A stretch of DNA of 64,000 nucleotides from Palsa-1392 sp963819975. GTDB taxonomy: Bacteria; Verrucomicrobiota; Verrucomicrobiia; Chthoniobacterales; UBA10450. The stretch lies in assembly GCA_963819975.1 (NCBI GenBank), contig CAWFYE010000009.1, positions 242,431-306,430 of the forward strand. Direction: 5' to 3'. A model generated the notes under the pieces. The model did no database searches and had not been told where the DNA came from. It worked only from the letters and a program-made list of their open reading frames with translations. The position numbers and the translations under genes were made by a program. Shown here piece after piece: positions 16,055 to 25,446 of this stretch. Position 1 is the stretch's first letter; every line of letters begins with the position of its first letter.

Positions 16055-18040
16055 CTAAAGCGAGCGCGCGGCGTCGATCACGTGCTGGGCGTCGATTCCG
16101 AGTTCTTTCATTACTTCGTTGCCCGGGGCGCTCAGGCCGAAGCGGTGGAGGCCGATGATCTTGCCGTCGAGCCCGACGTATTGCGACCAGATTTCGGGAA
16201 TGCCGGCTTCAATCGCAACGCGGCGGCGGCACTCGTTAGGCAGGACTTCCGCGCGATAGCTGTCCGGCTGGCGTTCGAAGCGCTCGAAGCAGGGCATGGA
16301 GACGACGCGGGTCCCCTCGCCCAACTCTTTTGCGGCGGCGAGCGCGTGCTGCAATTCGCTTCCGCAGGAAAGGAGGATGAGGTCGAGCTTGCCGGTTTCC
16401 TTTTTCGCGATGTAACCGCCGCGGAGCACGCCTTCGCGCCGGAGCTTCACGTCGATCTCGTTCAAGATCGGAACCGCCTGGCGGGTCAGGGCCAGAAGGG
16501 TCGGGCCGTCGATCCGCTCGGCAGCGGCGACGAACGCGCCGGCGGTCTCCTCGGGATCGGCAGGTCGAATGACATCGAGTTGCGGCATGACCCGGACGCT
16601 CGCGACGGTCTCGACCGGTTCGTGGGTCGGCCCGTCTTCGCCGACCGCGATCGAGTCGTGAGTGAAAATGTAAATGTTAGGCAAACGCGAGAGCGCGGCG
16701 AGCCGGATGGAAGCGCGGCAATAATCGGTGAAGACGAGGAAGGTGGCACCGGAGGCGCGGAAGATGCCGTGGTATGAAACGCCGTTCATGATCGCGCACA
16801 TGCCGTGTTCGCGAATCCCGAAGTGGATGTTGCGACCGGCCGGGGTCGTGCGGGTGAAGTCGCCGCCGTCCTTGATGTAGTTGAGGGTCGAGCCGTGGAG
16901 ATCGGCGCTGCCGCTGATCAGGAACGGCATCGCCTGAGCGATCGGCTGGAGCACTTCGCTGCCCGCTTTGCGCGTCGCGAGCTTGGCGTCGTTAGGGAAA
17001 TTTGGGATCCTGGCGAAGAGATCGGCCGGGACTTTTTTGTCGATCGTGTCGTCCAGCATCTGCGCTTTCTCGGCGTTTTTCTTTCGCCATTCCTGATAGC
17101 TTTTTTCCCAGCGATGGTAGTCCTCGAGAAGTTTCGTTTTATGCTCTGCGAAATAGTCGCGCACGTCCTCCGAGACGAAATAAAGCTCCTCCGCCAAACC
17201 CAGACCCTTGCGCGCCTCGGCAGCGAATTTGGCTCCGCCTTCGCCATGCGCCTTTGAGGTCCCAGCCACTTCGGGGATGCCTTTGCCGATCAGAGTGTGC
17301 GCGATAATCAGTTTCGGTTTCCCGTTGTCGGAATCCTTCGCAACGTGCACCGCATCGAGAAATGCCTGCATGTCCTGGCCGTCGATTTCCTGCACGTCAA
17401 AGCCATAGGCGCGGTAGCGCATGCCGGTGTCTTCGCTCTGCGTTTCCTTCGCCATCGCATCAAGCGTGACGGCGTTGGAGTCGTAGATCAGGATCAAATT
17501 ATCGAGCCCGAAATGCCCGGCGAAAGCGCTCGCTTCCGCGGAGACGCCCTCCTGCAAGCAGCCGTCGCCTGCGAGACAGAAAATGTGCTGATCGAAGATC
17601 CGGTGTTCGTCGGTGTTGAAATGAGCCGCCGCCATTTTCGCTGCCATCGCGATCCCGACCGCGTTGCCCACGCCCTGGCCTAACGGGCCGGTCGTGCATT
17701 CGACCCCGGGCGTTTCCAAAAATTCCGGATGTCCCGGTGTTTTGCTGTGCAGTTGACGGAAGCGCTTGATCTCCGACATCGGCAAATCGTAGCCACTCAG
17801 GTGGAGCCAGGCGTAAAGGAACATGCTGCCGTGTCCGGCAGAGAGAACAAAATAGTCGCGATTGATCCAGCGTGGTTGGTGGGGGTTGTATCTAAGCGCG
17901 TAACCGTAGAGGACCGCGCCCATCTCGGCACAGCCTAACGGAAGACCGAGGTGGCCGGATTGCGAGGCGTGAACGCCGTCGATGGCAAGACCGCGGGCTT
18001 GGTTGGCGGCATGGGAAAGGACTTCGAGATTCAGGCTCAT
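16055..18040 (-). CDS. tkt: Transketolase
   Basis: 661 residues, full length for bacterial Tkt. The TPP domain shows GLPLGCAEMGAVLYG, LSAGHGSMFLYAWLHLSGYDL, TTGPLGQGVGNAVGIAMA and AGDGCLQEGVSAEASAFAGH (GDG motif). The central domain has GIREHGMCAIMNGVSYHG and IYIFTHDSIAVGEDGPTHEPVE, and the C-terminal domain has SMPCFERFERQ. The enzyme moves two-carbon ketol units between sugar phosphates in the pentose phosphate pathway. Transcription is opposite to dnaB; the genes converge with ~95 bp between. Several full or near copies of the repeated 9-mer lie in the gene (16233 exact; 16989, 17678 and 17933 near). Confidence 0.96.
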   Translation of the reverse strand: MSLNLEVLSHAANQARGLAIDGVHASQSGHLGLPLGCAEMGAVLYGYALRYNPHQPRWINRDYFVLSAGHGSMFLYAWLHLSGYDLPMSEIKRFRQLHSKTPGHPEFLETPGVECTTGPLGQGVGNAVGIAMAAKMAAAHFNTDEHRIFDQHIFCLAGDGCLQEGVSAEASAFAGHFGLDNLILIYDSNAVTLDAMAKETQSEDTGMRYRAYGFDVQEIDGQDMQAFLDAVHVAKDSDNGKPKLIIAHTLIGKGIPEVAGTSKAHGEGGAKFAAEARKGLGLAEELYFVSEDVRDYFAEHKTKLLEDYHRWEKSYQEWRKKNAEKAQMLDDTIDKKVPADLFARIPNFPNDAKLATRKAGSEVLQPIAQAMPFLISGSADLHGSTLNYIKDGGDFTRTTPAGRNIHFGIREHGMCAIMNGVSYHGIFRASGATFLVFTDYCRASIRLAALSRLPNIYIFTHDSIAVGEDGPTHEPVETVASVRVMPQLDVIRPADPEETAGAFVAAAERIDGPTLLALTRQAVPILNEIDVKLRREGVLRGGYIAKKETGKLDLILLSCGSELQHALAAAKELGEGTRVVSMPCFERFERQPDSYRAEVLPNECRRRVAIEAGIPEIWSQYVGLDGKIIGLHRFGLSAPGNEVMKELGIDAQHVIDAARSL

Positions 18041-18115
18041 GCGGCCACTCTACATGCAAAGTTCACGCGATTGGAATCCCGAGTTTTGCGAAGCTCGACC
18101 TAACGATAAGGTCGC

Positions 18116-19384
18116 TTATTTTTTTGGCTTCGCGGCCGGGGAGCCCGCGCCGGCGGGCGCGTCCTTCGCTTTCACGGCTTCTTCCTTCAGGCTGAATGTC
18201 CAATGCACTTCCGCTTTCTTCTCGCCCATTTTCGCCTCGATGATAACGGCACAGGAATCCCCGTGCAGCGGCTGAGTCACCTGATAGGAAATCATCTTTG
18301 TCGCCGGATCGTACTTCGCCGGGACGAGGCCGAGGCCGCTGACCCGCATTTTGACCGAGCCCGGTTCGATCCCGCCGATCGCGCCGAGATTCGCCTTGAT
18401 CAGCGGCTTGTTGCTGGCGGTCGAGCCGTCTGCCGGCTGCGGGTTAATGCTTCCGACCGGGATTTCCTCCGCTCCGGAGCCGCCACCGCTCGACGATCCG
18501 CCAAAAGTAATCGCGGTCTCGAAAACCTTCGGCTTGTTCGCCTCGATCATGTAGCGGCCTAACGAGTCGTTGGACGAATTGTAGCCGATCTTTTGCCCGT
18601 AAACGGTGAAGACCGCCTCGAAGCGGGCGTCTTCCGTCGCCTTCTTGACGCGCTCATTGTAATAACCGAACGGCACCGCGAACGCGCTGACCCGGATGCC
18701 GAGCTTTTGCTCGAGAGTCTCCTTCGAGCCGCCCACTTCCGCGTTGAGCCACTCGTTGTACTCCTCCGGATTGAGTTTGCGCTTTGTCACCTTGTCGTAT
18801 GGCTTGCGCAAATCCTGGTGGGTCGCGCTGTGCGCCTCGATATCAACGCCTGCATCGCGCATCTCGGCGAGCTGGTCCCAGCTCATGGCCGCGCCGCCGC
18901 CGTATTTTCCGCCTTTGATGCCCTCGGTGTAAATGAAGAGAGTGAAGGGATAGCCGAATTTTTTCAGGATCGGCCAGGCCACCTCGTAAGTGGTCTTCCA
19001 TCCGTCATCGATCGTGATAATGGCCGATTTGGGCGGGATGGTTTTTTCGCCCCGCTTCCAAGCCAGAAAATCCTGCATTTTGATGACGGCGATGCCTTTG
19101 TCTTTAAGCTCCTGCATCTGCGCCTCGAATGCCTCCGGCGTGATCTCGGTGTCGGGCCGGCGGACTTTGTTCTCGAACCGGTGATAACCAAACACGATCA
19201 CCTCTGCACTCTGGTCGATAGCCGGCTTGCTCGGCGTCGGGACCGGTGTCGGCGCGGCCGCGACCGCGACAGTTGGCGCGGGCGTCGGCGTGGAAGCCTT
19301 GGCGTTGGCTGGCTTGCTTCCCTTTTTGCAGCCGCCCAAAATGAGCCCGCAAAGCAGCAAAATAATCGTCAAATAAGTGCGCAT
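18116..19384 (-). CDS. Polysaccharide deacetylase-family lipoprotein
   Basis: 422 residues from ATG 19384. The N-terminus is a lipoprotein signal (LILLLCGLILGGC), then a Pro/Thr/Ala-rich spacer to about residue 55. The NodB-type deacetylase domain spans roughly residues 60-290: VIVFGYHRF, SAIITIDDGWKTTYEVAW with the metal-binding Asp pair, and DIEAHSATHQDLRK with the His ligands. A Gly/Ser linker (GGSSSGGGSGAEE) and a C-terminal ~100-residue beta domain follow. Family members remove N-acetyl groups from peptidoglycan or other glycans at the surface. It is divergent from the amidase gene starting at 19502, which suggests a shared cell-wall role. The downstream transketolase gene is on the same strand 75 bp away. 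Confidence 0.82.
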   Translation of the reverse strand: MRTYLTIILLLCGLILGGCKKGSKPANAKASTPTPAPTVAVAAAPTPVPTPSKPAIDQSAEVIVFGYHRFENKVRRPDTEITPEAFEAQMQELKDKGIAVIKMQDFLAWKRGEKTIPPKSAIITIDDGWKTTYEVAWPILKKFGYPFTLFIYTEGIKGGKYGGGAAMSWDQLAEMRDAGVDIEAHSATHQDLRKPYDKVTKRKLNPEEYNEWLNAEVGGSKETLEQKLGIRVSAFAVPFGYYNERVKKATEDARFEAVFTVYGQKIGYNSSNDSLGRYMIEANKPKVFETAITFGGSSSGGGSGAEEIPVGSINPQPADGSTASNKPLIKANLGAIGGIEPGSVKMRVSGLGLVPAKYDPATKMISYQVTQPLHGDSCAVIIEAKMGEKKAEVHWTFSLKEEAVKAKDAPAGAGSPAAKPKK

Positions 19385-19501
19385 AGATCGAATCGTAGCC
19401 ATCCAGTGGGAGCACCGAAAACACAAGCGATTTTTCGCTCGATTACCGGAAGTTCTCGCCCTTTCGCTTGGCCCGGCACGCGATCCGCTTTACTGGTTGG
19501 T

Positions 19502-20206
19502 ATGAAGCGTTTGCCCAGCTCCATCGCCGCGCTTTCCCTGGCGGCCATTTTCCTGCTCGGCGGCTGTGCCACGGTCGCGACCAACACCAGCCACACCTTT
19601 GATACCGTGGTGGTCGATGCCGGCCACGGCGGCAAGGACAGTGGCGCATGGCGCCGAAACGGCCCGCCCGAAAAAGCGGTCGCGCTCGACGTCGCCCTGC
19701 GGGTCAATCGCAAACTGCGCGAGTCGCAACTGAACACCGTCATGACCCGCGCTAACGACACTTTCATTCCGCTCGACAGCCGCGTCGCGTTCGGGAATCA
19801 GCAAAAGAATTCGATCTTCGTCAGCATCCACTTCAACGACTCGCGCCGGCGGAGCGTCGCAGGAATCGAAACCTATTATTATTCCCCCTACGCCTACGAC
19901 CTGGCGACGTCGATCGAGCGAAGCCTTTCCACCCTGCCCGGGTCAGTGAATCATGGCGTGCACACGGCGCGCTTTCGTGTTTTGCGCAACGCGCACTATC
20001 CCTCTGTGCTCGTGGAATGCGGCTACCTGAGTAATCGCTCCGAGAGGCAGAAGGCGGCCGACGCGACGTACCGGGAACAATTGGCCGACAAAATCGCCGA
20101 GGCGATCGTCGACTACCGCTACGGCGACGGCGTTTATCGTCGCCAGGCGACCGTCGTCGCGCGAGCGGGCAGCGGCGGGGCCTCGTTTTTGCCGAGCTTC
20201 CGCTAG
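19502..20206 (+). CDS. N-acetylmuramoyl-L-alanine amidase (Amidase_3), lipoprotein
   Basis: 234 residues. ATG 19502 starts a lipoprotein signal peptide ending in FLLGGC. The Amidase_3 zinc hydrolase domain follows: VVVDAGHGGKDSGAW (first His ligand), the E of EKAVALDVALRV, SIHFNDSRRR (second His), and VLVECGYLSNRSERQ (catalytic Glu). It should cut the bond between MurNAc and the stem peptide during cell division or wall turnover. The frame stays open for ~900 bases upstream, but that part is antisense to the deacetylase gene and is not coding. The last four bases overlap the end of the convergent MFS gene. Confidence 0.9.
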   Translation: MKRLPSSIAALSLAAIFLLGGCATVATNTSHTFDTVVVDAGHGGKDSGAWRRNGPPEKAVALDVALRVNRKLRESQLNTVMTRANDTFIPLDSRVAFGNQQKNSIFVSIHFNDSRRRSVAGIETYYYSPYAYDLATSIERSLSTLPGSVNHGVHTARFRVLRNAHYPSVLVECGYLSNRSERQKAADATYREQLADKIAEAIVDYRYGDGVYRRQATVVARAGSGGASFLPSFR

Positions 20207-21435
20207 AACTCGATCCCGCGATTCTCGCGACCGATGGCCGCGAGCACGATGAGAGCGACGAAAACGGCCAGAGTCACGCAGGCCATCGTGAGGGCATAAT
20301 CCGGCTGGCCGTTTGGCCTAACGAAATACTCGGCCAGCTTGGCTTGGAGCATGGCGGCAGTGGCGGAAAGGAAATTGCCCACCTGGTAGACCACGCCCGG
20401 AAAAGTCCCTCGCCAGGCCGGCGGCGAGAGTTCGTTCAGGTGCACCGGCACCACGCCCCAGGCGCCCTGAACCATGAATTGCATGAAAAACCCACCCGCA
20501 ATCAGGAGCGGGAAGGCTGGCGAAAAAATCCAGGCCGGAATGAGCAAAATCCCGAGGCCGGCCGCAATCATGATCGTGCGGCGCCGGCCCCAGCGTTGCG
20601 AGTAGAAGCCGAGGATCGTGCCGCCGCAGATCGCGCCCAGGTTGTAGATGATCGCGATCGGCGCGATCTGATTGACGGAAAAGCCGCGCTGCTCCTTCAA
20701 AAAGGTCGGGTAAAGATCCTGTGTCCCGTGCGACATGTAATTGAAAGCCGTCATCAGGAGGACGGCGTAGATGAGGAGCCGCCAGTTTTCCCGGATCATG
20801 CGACCCACCGCTAACGACGTGTCCTTCGCACTCCGTCGCTGCCGCTCCCAGACCGGCGACTCGGGAACGTGCGCCCGAATGTAAATGACGAGGAGCGCCG
20901 GGAGCGCACCGACAATAAAGAGCGCGCGCCAGCCGAAATGCGGGAAGACGACCCAGTAGACGACCGCGGCAAGCAGAAAACCGCACGAATAACCCTGCTG
21001 GAGAACGCCTGAAGCCAACCCGCGCGCCTTCGCCGGCAGACTTTCCATCGCGAGCGAGGCACCCAGGCCCCACTCCCCGCCCATCCCGATTCCGTAAAGA
21101 GCGCGGAAGATGAGGAAGACGATGTAGCTCGGCGAAAAAGCGGTTAGTAATTCCATCAGCGAGTAAAAGATGATGTCGACCATCAGCGGCACCCGCCGTC
21201 CGAAACGATCCGCTAGCATTCCAAAAATAAGTGCGCCGAGCGGACGCATCATCAGGGTGAGAGTGATCGCGAAGGTCACCTCCACGATCGAGACCGAGAA
21301 CTCGGCCGCGACATCCTTGACCACGAAAGTGAGGAGGAAGAAATCGAGCGCGTCGAGCGTCCAGCCGAGAAAGCAGGCGAGAAAAGTTTTCCGCTGGACT
21401 TGGTTGAGGGAGCGATAGATGCGGATTGCTTCCAC
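20203..21435 (-). CDS. MFS transporter, sialic acid/carboxylate (NanT/JEN-like) type
   Basis: 410 residues with about 12 hydrophobic segments. The major facilitator signature GMLADRFGRRVPLM lies between helices 2 and 3, and RALYGIGMGGEWGLGASLAMESLPAKARG is the helix 4-5 motif of the metabolite:H+ symporter/NanT branch. The second half repeats it as GFYSQRWGRRRTIM. The start codon is GTG; no better ATG is near. Substrates in this branch are sialic acid or small carboxylates; the sequence does not decide which. The gene diverges from the methionine synthase genes, with a near-perfect 24-bp palindrome in the shared upstream region. Confidence 0.82.
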   Translation of the reverse strand: MEAIRIYRSLNQVQRKTFLACFLGWTLDALDFFLLTFVVKDVAAEFSVSIVEVTFAITLTLMMRPLGALIFGMLADRFGRRVPLMVDIIFYSLMELLTAFSPSYIVFLIFRALYGIGMGGEWGLGASLAMESLPAKARGLASGVLQQGYSCGFLLAAVVYWVVFPHFGWRALFIVGALPALLVIYIRAHVPESPVWERQRRSAKDTSLAVGRMIRENWRLLIYAVLLMTAFNYMSHGTQDLYPTFLKEQRGFSVNQIAPIAIIYNLGAICGGTILGFYSQRWGRRRTIMIAAGLGILLIPAWIFSPAFPLLIAGGFFMQFMVQGAWGVVPVHLNELSPPAWRGTFPGVVYQVGNFLSATAAMLQAKLAEYFVRPNGQPDYALTMACVTLAVFVALIVLAAIGRENRGIEF

Positions 21436-21508
21436 CGCAGGTGGTTTATCTCCACTGCGGCGCGAAGGGAAGTCTCAATGCGCTTCCACACCGCTAATAA
21501 GATAACGC

Positions 21509-21532
21509 ATTGACGTATCATGATGCGTCAAT
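21509..21532. promoter_or_regulatory. 24-bp near-perfect palindrome between MFS and metH genes
   Basis: The sequence from 21509 to 21532 has arms ATTGACG and CGTCAAT around a central ATCATGAT; 22 of 24 positions are symmetric. It lies 74 bases upstream of the MFS start and about 49 bases upstream of the likely metH start. Size and symmetry fit the operator of a dimeric regulator. No regulator gene is adjacent. Confidence 0.55.
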
Positions 21533-21580
21533 TTGTTAGTTGCCGAAGATGGACGATTATCGTTAATTACTTCCTTCGAC

Positions 21581-22708
21581 GTGCCCGCTGAATCTATCCA
21601 TCCGCTCACTGCGCTTCTTCGCCAACGCATCGTCATCCTCGACGGCGCGATGGGTACGATGGTGCAGCAGCATAAATTTTCGGAGGAACAATTCCGCGGC
21701 GCGCGCTTCGCCCAGCACCCCGCGAAGAGCCTGAAAGGCGATCTCGAGTTGCTTCAACTCACCCACCCCGAGGTGATTGAGGAGATCCATACCCAATACC
21801 TCGAAGCGGGCGCGGACCTGATCGAAACGAACACCTTCAGTGCGACCACCATCGGCCAGCACGATTTTCTCTTTGCAGGCGAATCGGAAAGTGGGCGGAA
21901 GGATGACGCCTTCTTCGAGCGCGTGGTCGAAGATCCCGAACTCGTTGCGCTCGCGCACGAGATGAATGTGGCCGCCGCAAAGATTGCGCTCTGCGCGGCT
22001 GACCGGGTCGCGAACCAGACCGGTTCGCCGCGTTTTGTCGCGGGCGCGCTGGGGCCACTTCCCGTTACCGCTTCCCTCTCGCCAGACGTAAACGACCCCA
22101 GTTTCCGCGCCGTGACTTTCGATCAGATCCGCCGCGCTTATCGCGAACAGGTGCGCGCGTTGATCGAAGGCGGCGTCGATGTCCTGATGGTCGAGACCAT
22201 TTTCGACACCCTTAACGCCAAGGCCGCGATCTTCGCCATCGCGGAAGTGTTCGAGTCGTTAGGCAAGAAACTCCCGGTCCTGATTTCGGGCACGATCACC
22301 GATCTCTCCGGCCGCACGCTAACCGGACAAACCGTCGGCGCCTTTCTCACTTCAATCCTCCATGCCGAACCACTCGTGGTCGGATTAAACTGCGCGCTCG
22401 GCCCCGCTGAAATGCGGCCACACGTCGAGGAGATGGCGCGGCTCGCGCCCTGTTTCACGAGCGCCTATCCGAATGCCGGGTTGCCTGATCCGCTCTCGGC
22501 AACTGGTTTTCCCGAGACACCTGAATCGATGGCGCCGCAATTGCGCGAGTGGGCGCAGAATGGGTGGCTCAACCTGGTCGGCGGTTGTTGCGGCACAACC
22601 CCGGAGCACATCCGCGCGATCGCGGCTGCCGTGCGCGAGTTTCCTCCGCGCATCGTTCCGACCGAAACCGCGGCCGTCATCGACAACGAACTCGCACCAG
22701 CCACCTAG
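21581..22708 (+). CDS. metH: Methionine synthase, homocysteine-binding part (MetH N-terminal module)
   Basis: 375 residues from GTG 21581; a TTG at 21533 would extend it. The homocysteine S-methyltransferase barrel is complete: VILDGAMGTMVQQ at the start, GADLIETNTFSATTIGQ, and the zinc ligands in VVGLNCALGP (Cys) and VGGCCGTTPEHI (Cys-Cys). It binds zinc and homocysteine and receives the methyl group from the cobalamin carried by the second protein. In most bacteria this module is the first part of one ~1200-residue MetH. Here the frame ends at TAG 22706 and the remaining modules begin at ATG 22711 in another frame. The linker length matches a normal MetH, so either a natural split or one frameshift explains it. 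Confidence 0.88.
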   Translation: MPAESIHPLTALLRQRIVILDGAMGTMVQQHKFSEEQFRGARFAQHPAKSLKGDLELLQLTHPEVIEEIHTQYLEAGADLIETNTFSATTIGQHDFLFAGESESGRKDDAFFERVVEDPELVALAHEMNVAAAKIALCAADRVANQTGSPRFVAGALGPLPVTASLSPDVNDPSFRAVTFDQIRRAYREQVRALIEGGVDVLMVETIFDTLNAKAAIFAIAEVFESLGKKLPVLISGTITDLSGRTLTGQTVGAFLTSILHAEPLVVGLNCALGPAEMRPHVEEMARLAPCFTSAYPNAGLPDPLSATGFPETPESMAPQLREWAQNGWLNLVGGCCGTTPEHIRAIAAAVREFPPRIVPTETAAVIDNELAPAT

Positions 22709-22710
22709 CG

Positions 22711-25419
22711 ATGACGCCACACAAAGACGGCAGCGAGGTCCTTCACCTCTCCGGCCTCGAAGCGCTCGATGTTACGCATGATTTCGGCTTCGTCGTCGTG
22801 GGTGAGCGGACCAATATCACCGGCTCGCCGAAATTCTCGAAGCTCATCCTGGCGGGCGATTTCGAAGGTGCGCTCGTAGTCGCAAGGCAGCAGGTCGAAG
22901 GCGGCGCCAACATCCTCGACGTCAATATGGATGAAGGAATGATCGATTCCGAAGCGGCCATGACTCGTTTCCTCCGCCTCATCGGAAGCGAACCCGACAT
23001 CTCGCGCATCCCGATCATGATCGATTCCTCGAAATGGAGCGTAATCGAGGCCGGCCTGAAATGCGTTCAGGGCAAAGGAGTCGTCAATTCCATCTCGCTC
23101 AAGGCAGGGGAAGAGGAATTTCTTCGCCAGGCGCGACTCGTTAGGCGCCATGGCGCAGCAGTCATCGTCATGGCGTTCGACGAAAAAGGGCAGGCCGATA
23201 CCCTGGAACGCAAAACCGAAATCTGCGCCCGAGCCTATCGCCTCCTCACAGAGGAGATCGGTTTTCCGCCTAACGACATCATTTTCGATCCCAACATCCT
23301 GACGATCGCGACCGGGATCGAGGAGCATAACAATTACGCAGTCGCCTTCATCGAGGCGACCCGCTGGATCAAAGCCAACCTGCCGGGCACGCGCGTAAGC
23401 GGAGGGGTGAGCAACATTTCCTTTTCCTTCCGCGGCAACAACGCCGTGCGCGAAGCGATGCACTCGGCGTTTTTGTATCATGCTATCCGGGCCGGGCTCG
23501 ACATGGCGATCGTTAACGCCGGACAGCTTGCGGTTTACGAGGAGATCGAGCCGTCGCTGCGCGAGTTGGTGGAGGACGTGCTTTTCAACCGGCGCCAAGA
23601 CGCGACCGAGCGCCTGGTCGATTACGCCGAGCGGGTGAAATCGAAGGGAAAAGTCTCCGCCAAAGATGAAGCCTGGCGCAGCGCCCCTGTTGCAGAGCGA
23701 CTCTCGCACGCGCTTGTCAAAGGCATCGTCGAGCACATCGAAACGGATACCGAGGAAGCACGTCAGAAAGCGACTCGCCCGCTCGACGTTATCGAAGGTC
23801 CGCTCATGGCGGGCATGAGCGTCGTGGGCGATCTTTTCGGCTCCGGCAAAATGTTTCTCCCGCAAGTGGTGAAGAGCGCGCGGGTCATGAAAAAGGCGGT
23901 CGCCTATTTGATGCCGTTCATGGAAGCGGAGAAACAAGCCGGCTCCAAACCGCAGGGCCGGATCGTGATGGCGACCGTAAAAGGCGATGTGCACGACATC
24001 GGGAAGAACATCGTTGGCGTCGTCCTGCAATGTAACAACTACGAGGTAATCGATCTCGGGGTGATGGTGCCGGCGGAGAAAATTCTCGAGACTGCACGCG
24101 AGAAAAAGGCCGACATCATTGGCCTGAGCGGACTGATTACTCCATCCCTCGACGAAATGGTGCACGTCGCGCAGGAGATGGAGCGGCAACAGTTTCAACT
24201 CCCGCTCCTGATCGGCGGCGCGACGACCAGCCGCGCGCATACCGCGGTCAAGATTGAGCAGCATTACCACCAGAGTGTGGTTCACGTGCTCGATGCGTCA
24301 CGCGCGGTCGGGGTGGTAAGCGTACTGCTGAATTCGGACGCGAAAGTGAAATTCGACGCGACGACACGAGCCGACTACGAGCGGCTGCGGAGCGAACACA
24401 GCGAACGTAGGCGTGAGAAAAGAATGCTCACGCTGCAGCAGGCGCGCGCGAACCGGATCCAAATTGATTGGAACAGTTATGAACCACCGGTGCCGAAGTT
24501 TCTTGGTCTGCGGGCGTCTCCAGATGCACTCGAGAAGCTCGTGGAGTATATCGACTGGTCGCCCTTCTTTCATACTTGGGAGTTGCGCGGGCGTTACCCT
24601 GCAATTCTCGATGATGAAGTGGTTGGAAAACAGGCGCGCGAGCTTTTCGCGGACGCGCAACAACTCCTGCAACGGATTGTCTCGGAAAAACTCCTGAGCG
24701 CGCGCGGCGTTTACGGCTTCTGGCCTGCTAATTCGTTAGGCGACGATGTCGAAGTTTATCGCGACGAAGAGCGCGACGAGGTCGTGGCGCGGTTTCATTT
24801 TCTGCGTCAACAAATGCAAAAACCGGCCGGACAATCGAATTATTGCCTGGCCGATCTCGTTGCGCCGAAAAGTTCCGGGAAACGCGATTATCTCGGCGGT
24901 TTTGCCGTCACGGCCGGGATTGGTGCAGACGAGCTGGCGAAAAAATTCCAGGCCGAGCACGACGATTACAACGCGATCCTGACCAAGGCCCTGGCCGACC
25001 GCCTTGCCGAAGCCTTCGCCGAATTTCTGCATGAGAAAGCGCGCCAAGCATGGGGCTTTGGCGAGCTGGAAAGCCTGACAAAGCAAGATCTAATCCGGGA
25101 ACGTTACCGCGGGATTCGGCCGGCTCCCGGCTATCCCGCTTCGCCAGATCATGTGGAAAAAGGCACGCTCTTCTCCCTCCTCGAGGCGGAGAAGCAGACC
25201 GGCATCACACTCACCGAATCCTTTGCCATGCATCCCGGAGCGAGCGTGAGCGGGCTTTATTTCTCCCATCCGGACTCGCGCTATTTCGCTGTCGGAAAAT
25301 TCGAGCCCGATCAGGCGAAGGATTACGCGGCCCGCAAAGGGATCTCGTTAGGCGAAGTAGAAAAATGGCTCGCGCCCAATCTGAATTACGAGCCGGACAA
25401 GGACAAAGACCGCGCCTAA
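22711..25419 (+). CDS. metH: Methionine synthase, folate/cobalamin/activation part (MetH C-terminal modules)
   Basis: 902 residues. Modules in order: pterin-binding barrel (VGERTNITGSPKFSKL near residue 30; VNMDEGMIDSE), cap domain, B12-binding domain (MATVKGDVHDIGKNIVG, about residues 417-433, with the DxHxxG His that binds cobalt), and the AdoMet-dependent reactivation domain at the C-terminus (RGIRPAPGYPASPDH; ESFAMHPGASVSGLYFSHP). It transfers methyl from methyltetrahydrofolate to cobalamin and then to homocysteine bound by the upstream protein. The ATG at 22711 lacks a visible Shine-Dalgarno and overlaps nothing, which slightly favours a frameshift over a designed split. Four exact copies of the repeated 9-mer lie in this frame. 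Confidence 0.93.
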   Translation: MTPHKDGSEVLHLSGLEALDVTHDFGFVVVGERTNITGSPKFSKLILAGDFEGALVVARQQVEGGANILDVNMDEGMIDSEAAMTRFLRLIGSEPDISRIPIMIDSSKWSVIEAGLKCVQGKGVVNSISLKAGEEEFLRQARLVRRHGAAVIVMAFDEKGQADTLERKTEICARAYRLLTEEIGFPPNDIIFDPNILTIATGIEEHNNYAVAFIEATRWIKANLPGTRVSGGVSNISFSFRGNNAVREAMHSAFLYHAIRAGLDMAIVNAGQLAVYEEIEPSLRELVEDVLFNRRQDATERLVDYAERVKSKGKVSAKDEAWRSAPVAERLSHALVKGIVEHIETDTEEARQKATRPLDVIEGPLMAGMSVVGDLFGSGKMFLPQVVKSARVMKKAVAYLMPFMEAEKQAGSKPQGRIVMATVKGDVHDIGKNIVGVVLQCNNYEVIDLGVMVPAEKILETAREKKADIIGLSGLITPSLDEMVHVAQEMERQQFQLPLLIGGATTSRAHTAVKIEQHYHQSVVHVLDASRAVGVVSVLLNSDAKVKFDATTRADYERLRSEHSERRREKRMLTLQQARANRIQIDWNSYEPPVPKFLGLRASPDALEKLVEYIDWSPFFHTWELRGRYPAILDDEVVGKQARELFADAQQLLQRIVSEKLLSARGVYGFWPANSLGDDVEVYRDEERDEVVARFHFLRQQMQKPAGQSNYCLADLVAPKSSGKRDYLGGFAVTAGIGADELAKKFQAEHDDYNAILTKALADRLAEAFAEFLHEKARQAWGFGELESLTKQDLIRERYRGIRPAPGYPASPDHVEKGTLFSLLEAEKQTGITLTESFAMHPGASVSGLYFSHPDSRYFAVGKFEPDQAKDYAARKGISLGEVEKWLAPNLNYEPDKDKDRA

Positions 25420-25446
25420 AGGAGTCTTTCGGTTAGGCGCCGGGTC

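Noticed and set aside
18593..19501. 900-base upstream extension of the amidase frame
   Set aside because: It is opposite the deacetylase gene. The amidase has its own ATG and lipoprotein signal at 19502.
22705..24285. 526-codon open frame on the minus strand
   Set aside because: Lies wholly opposite the methionine synthase C-terminal modules and has no family signature.
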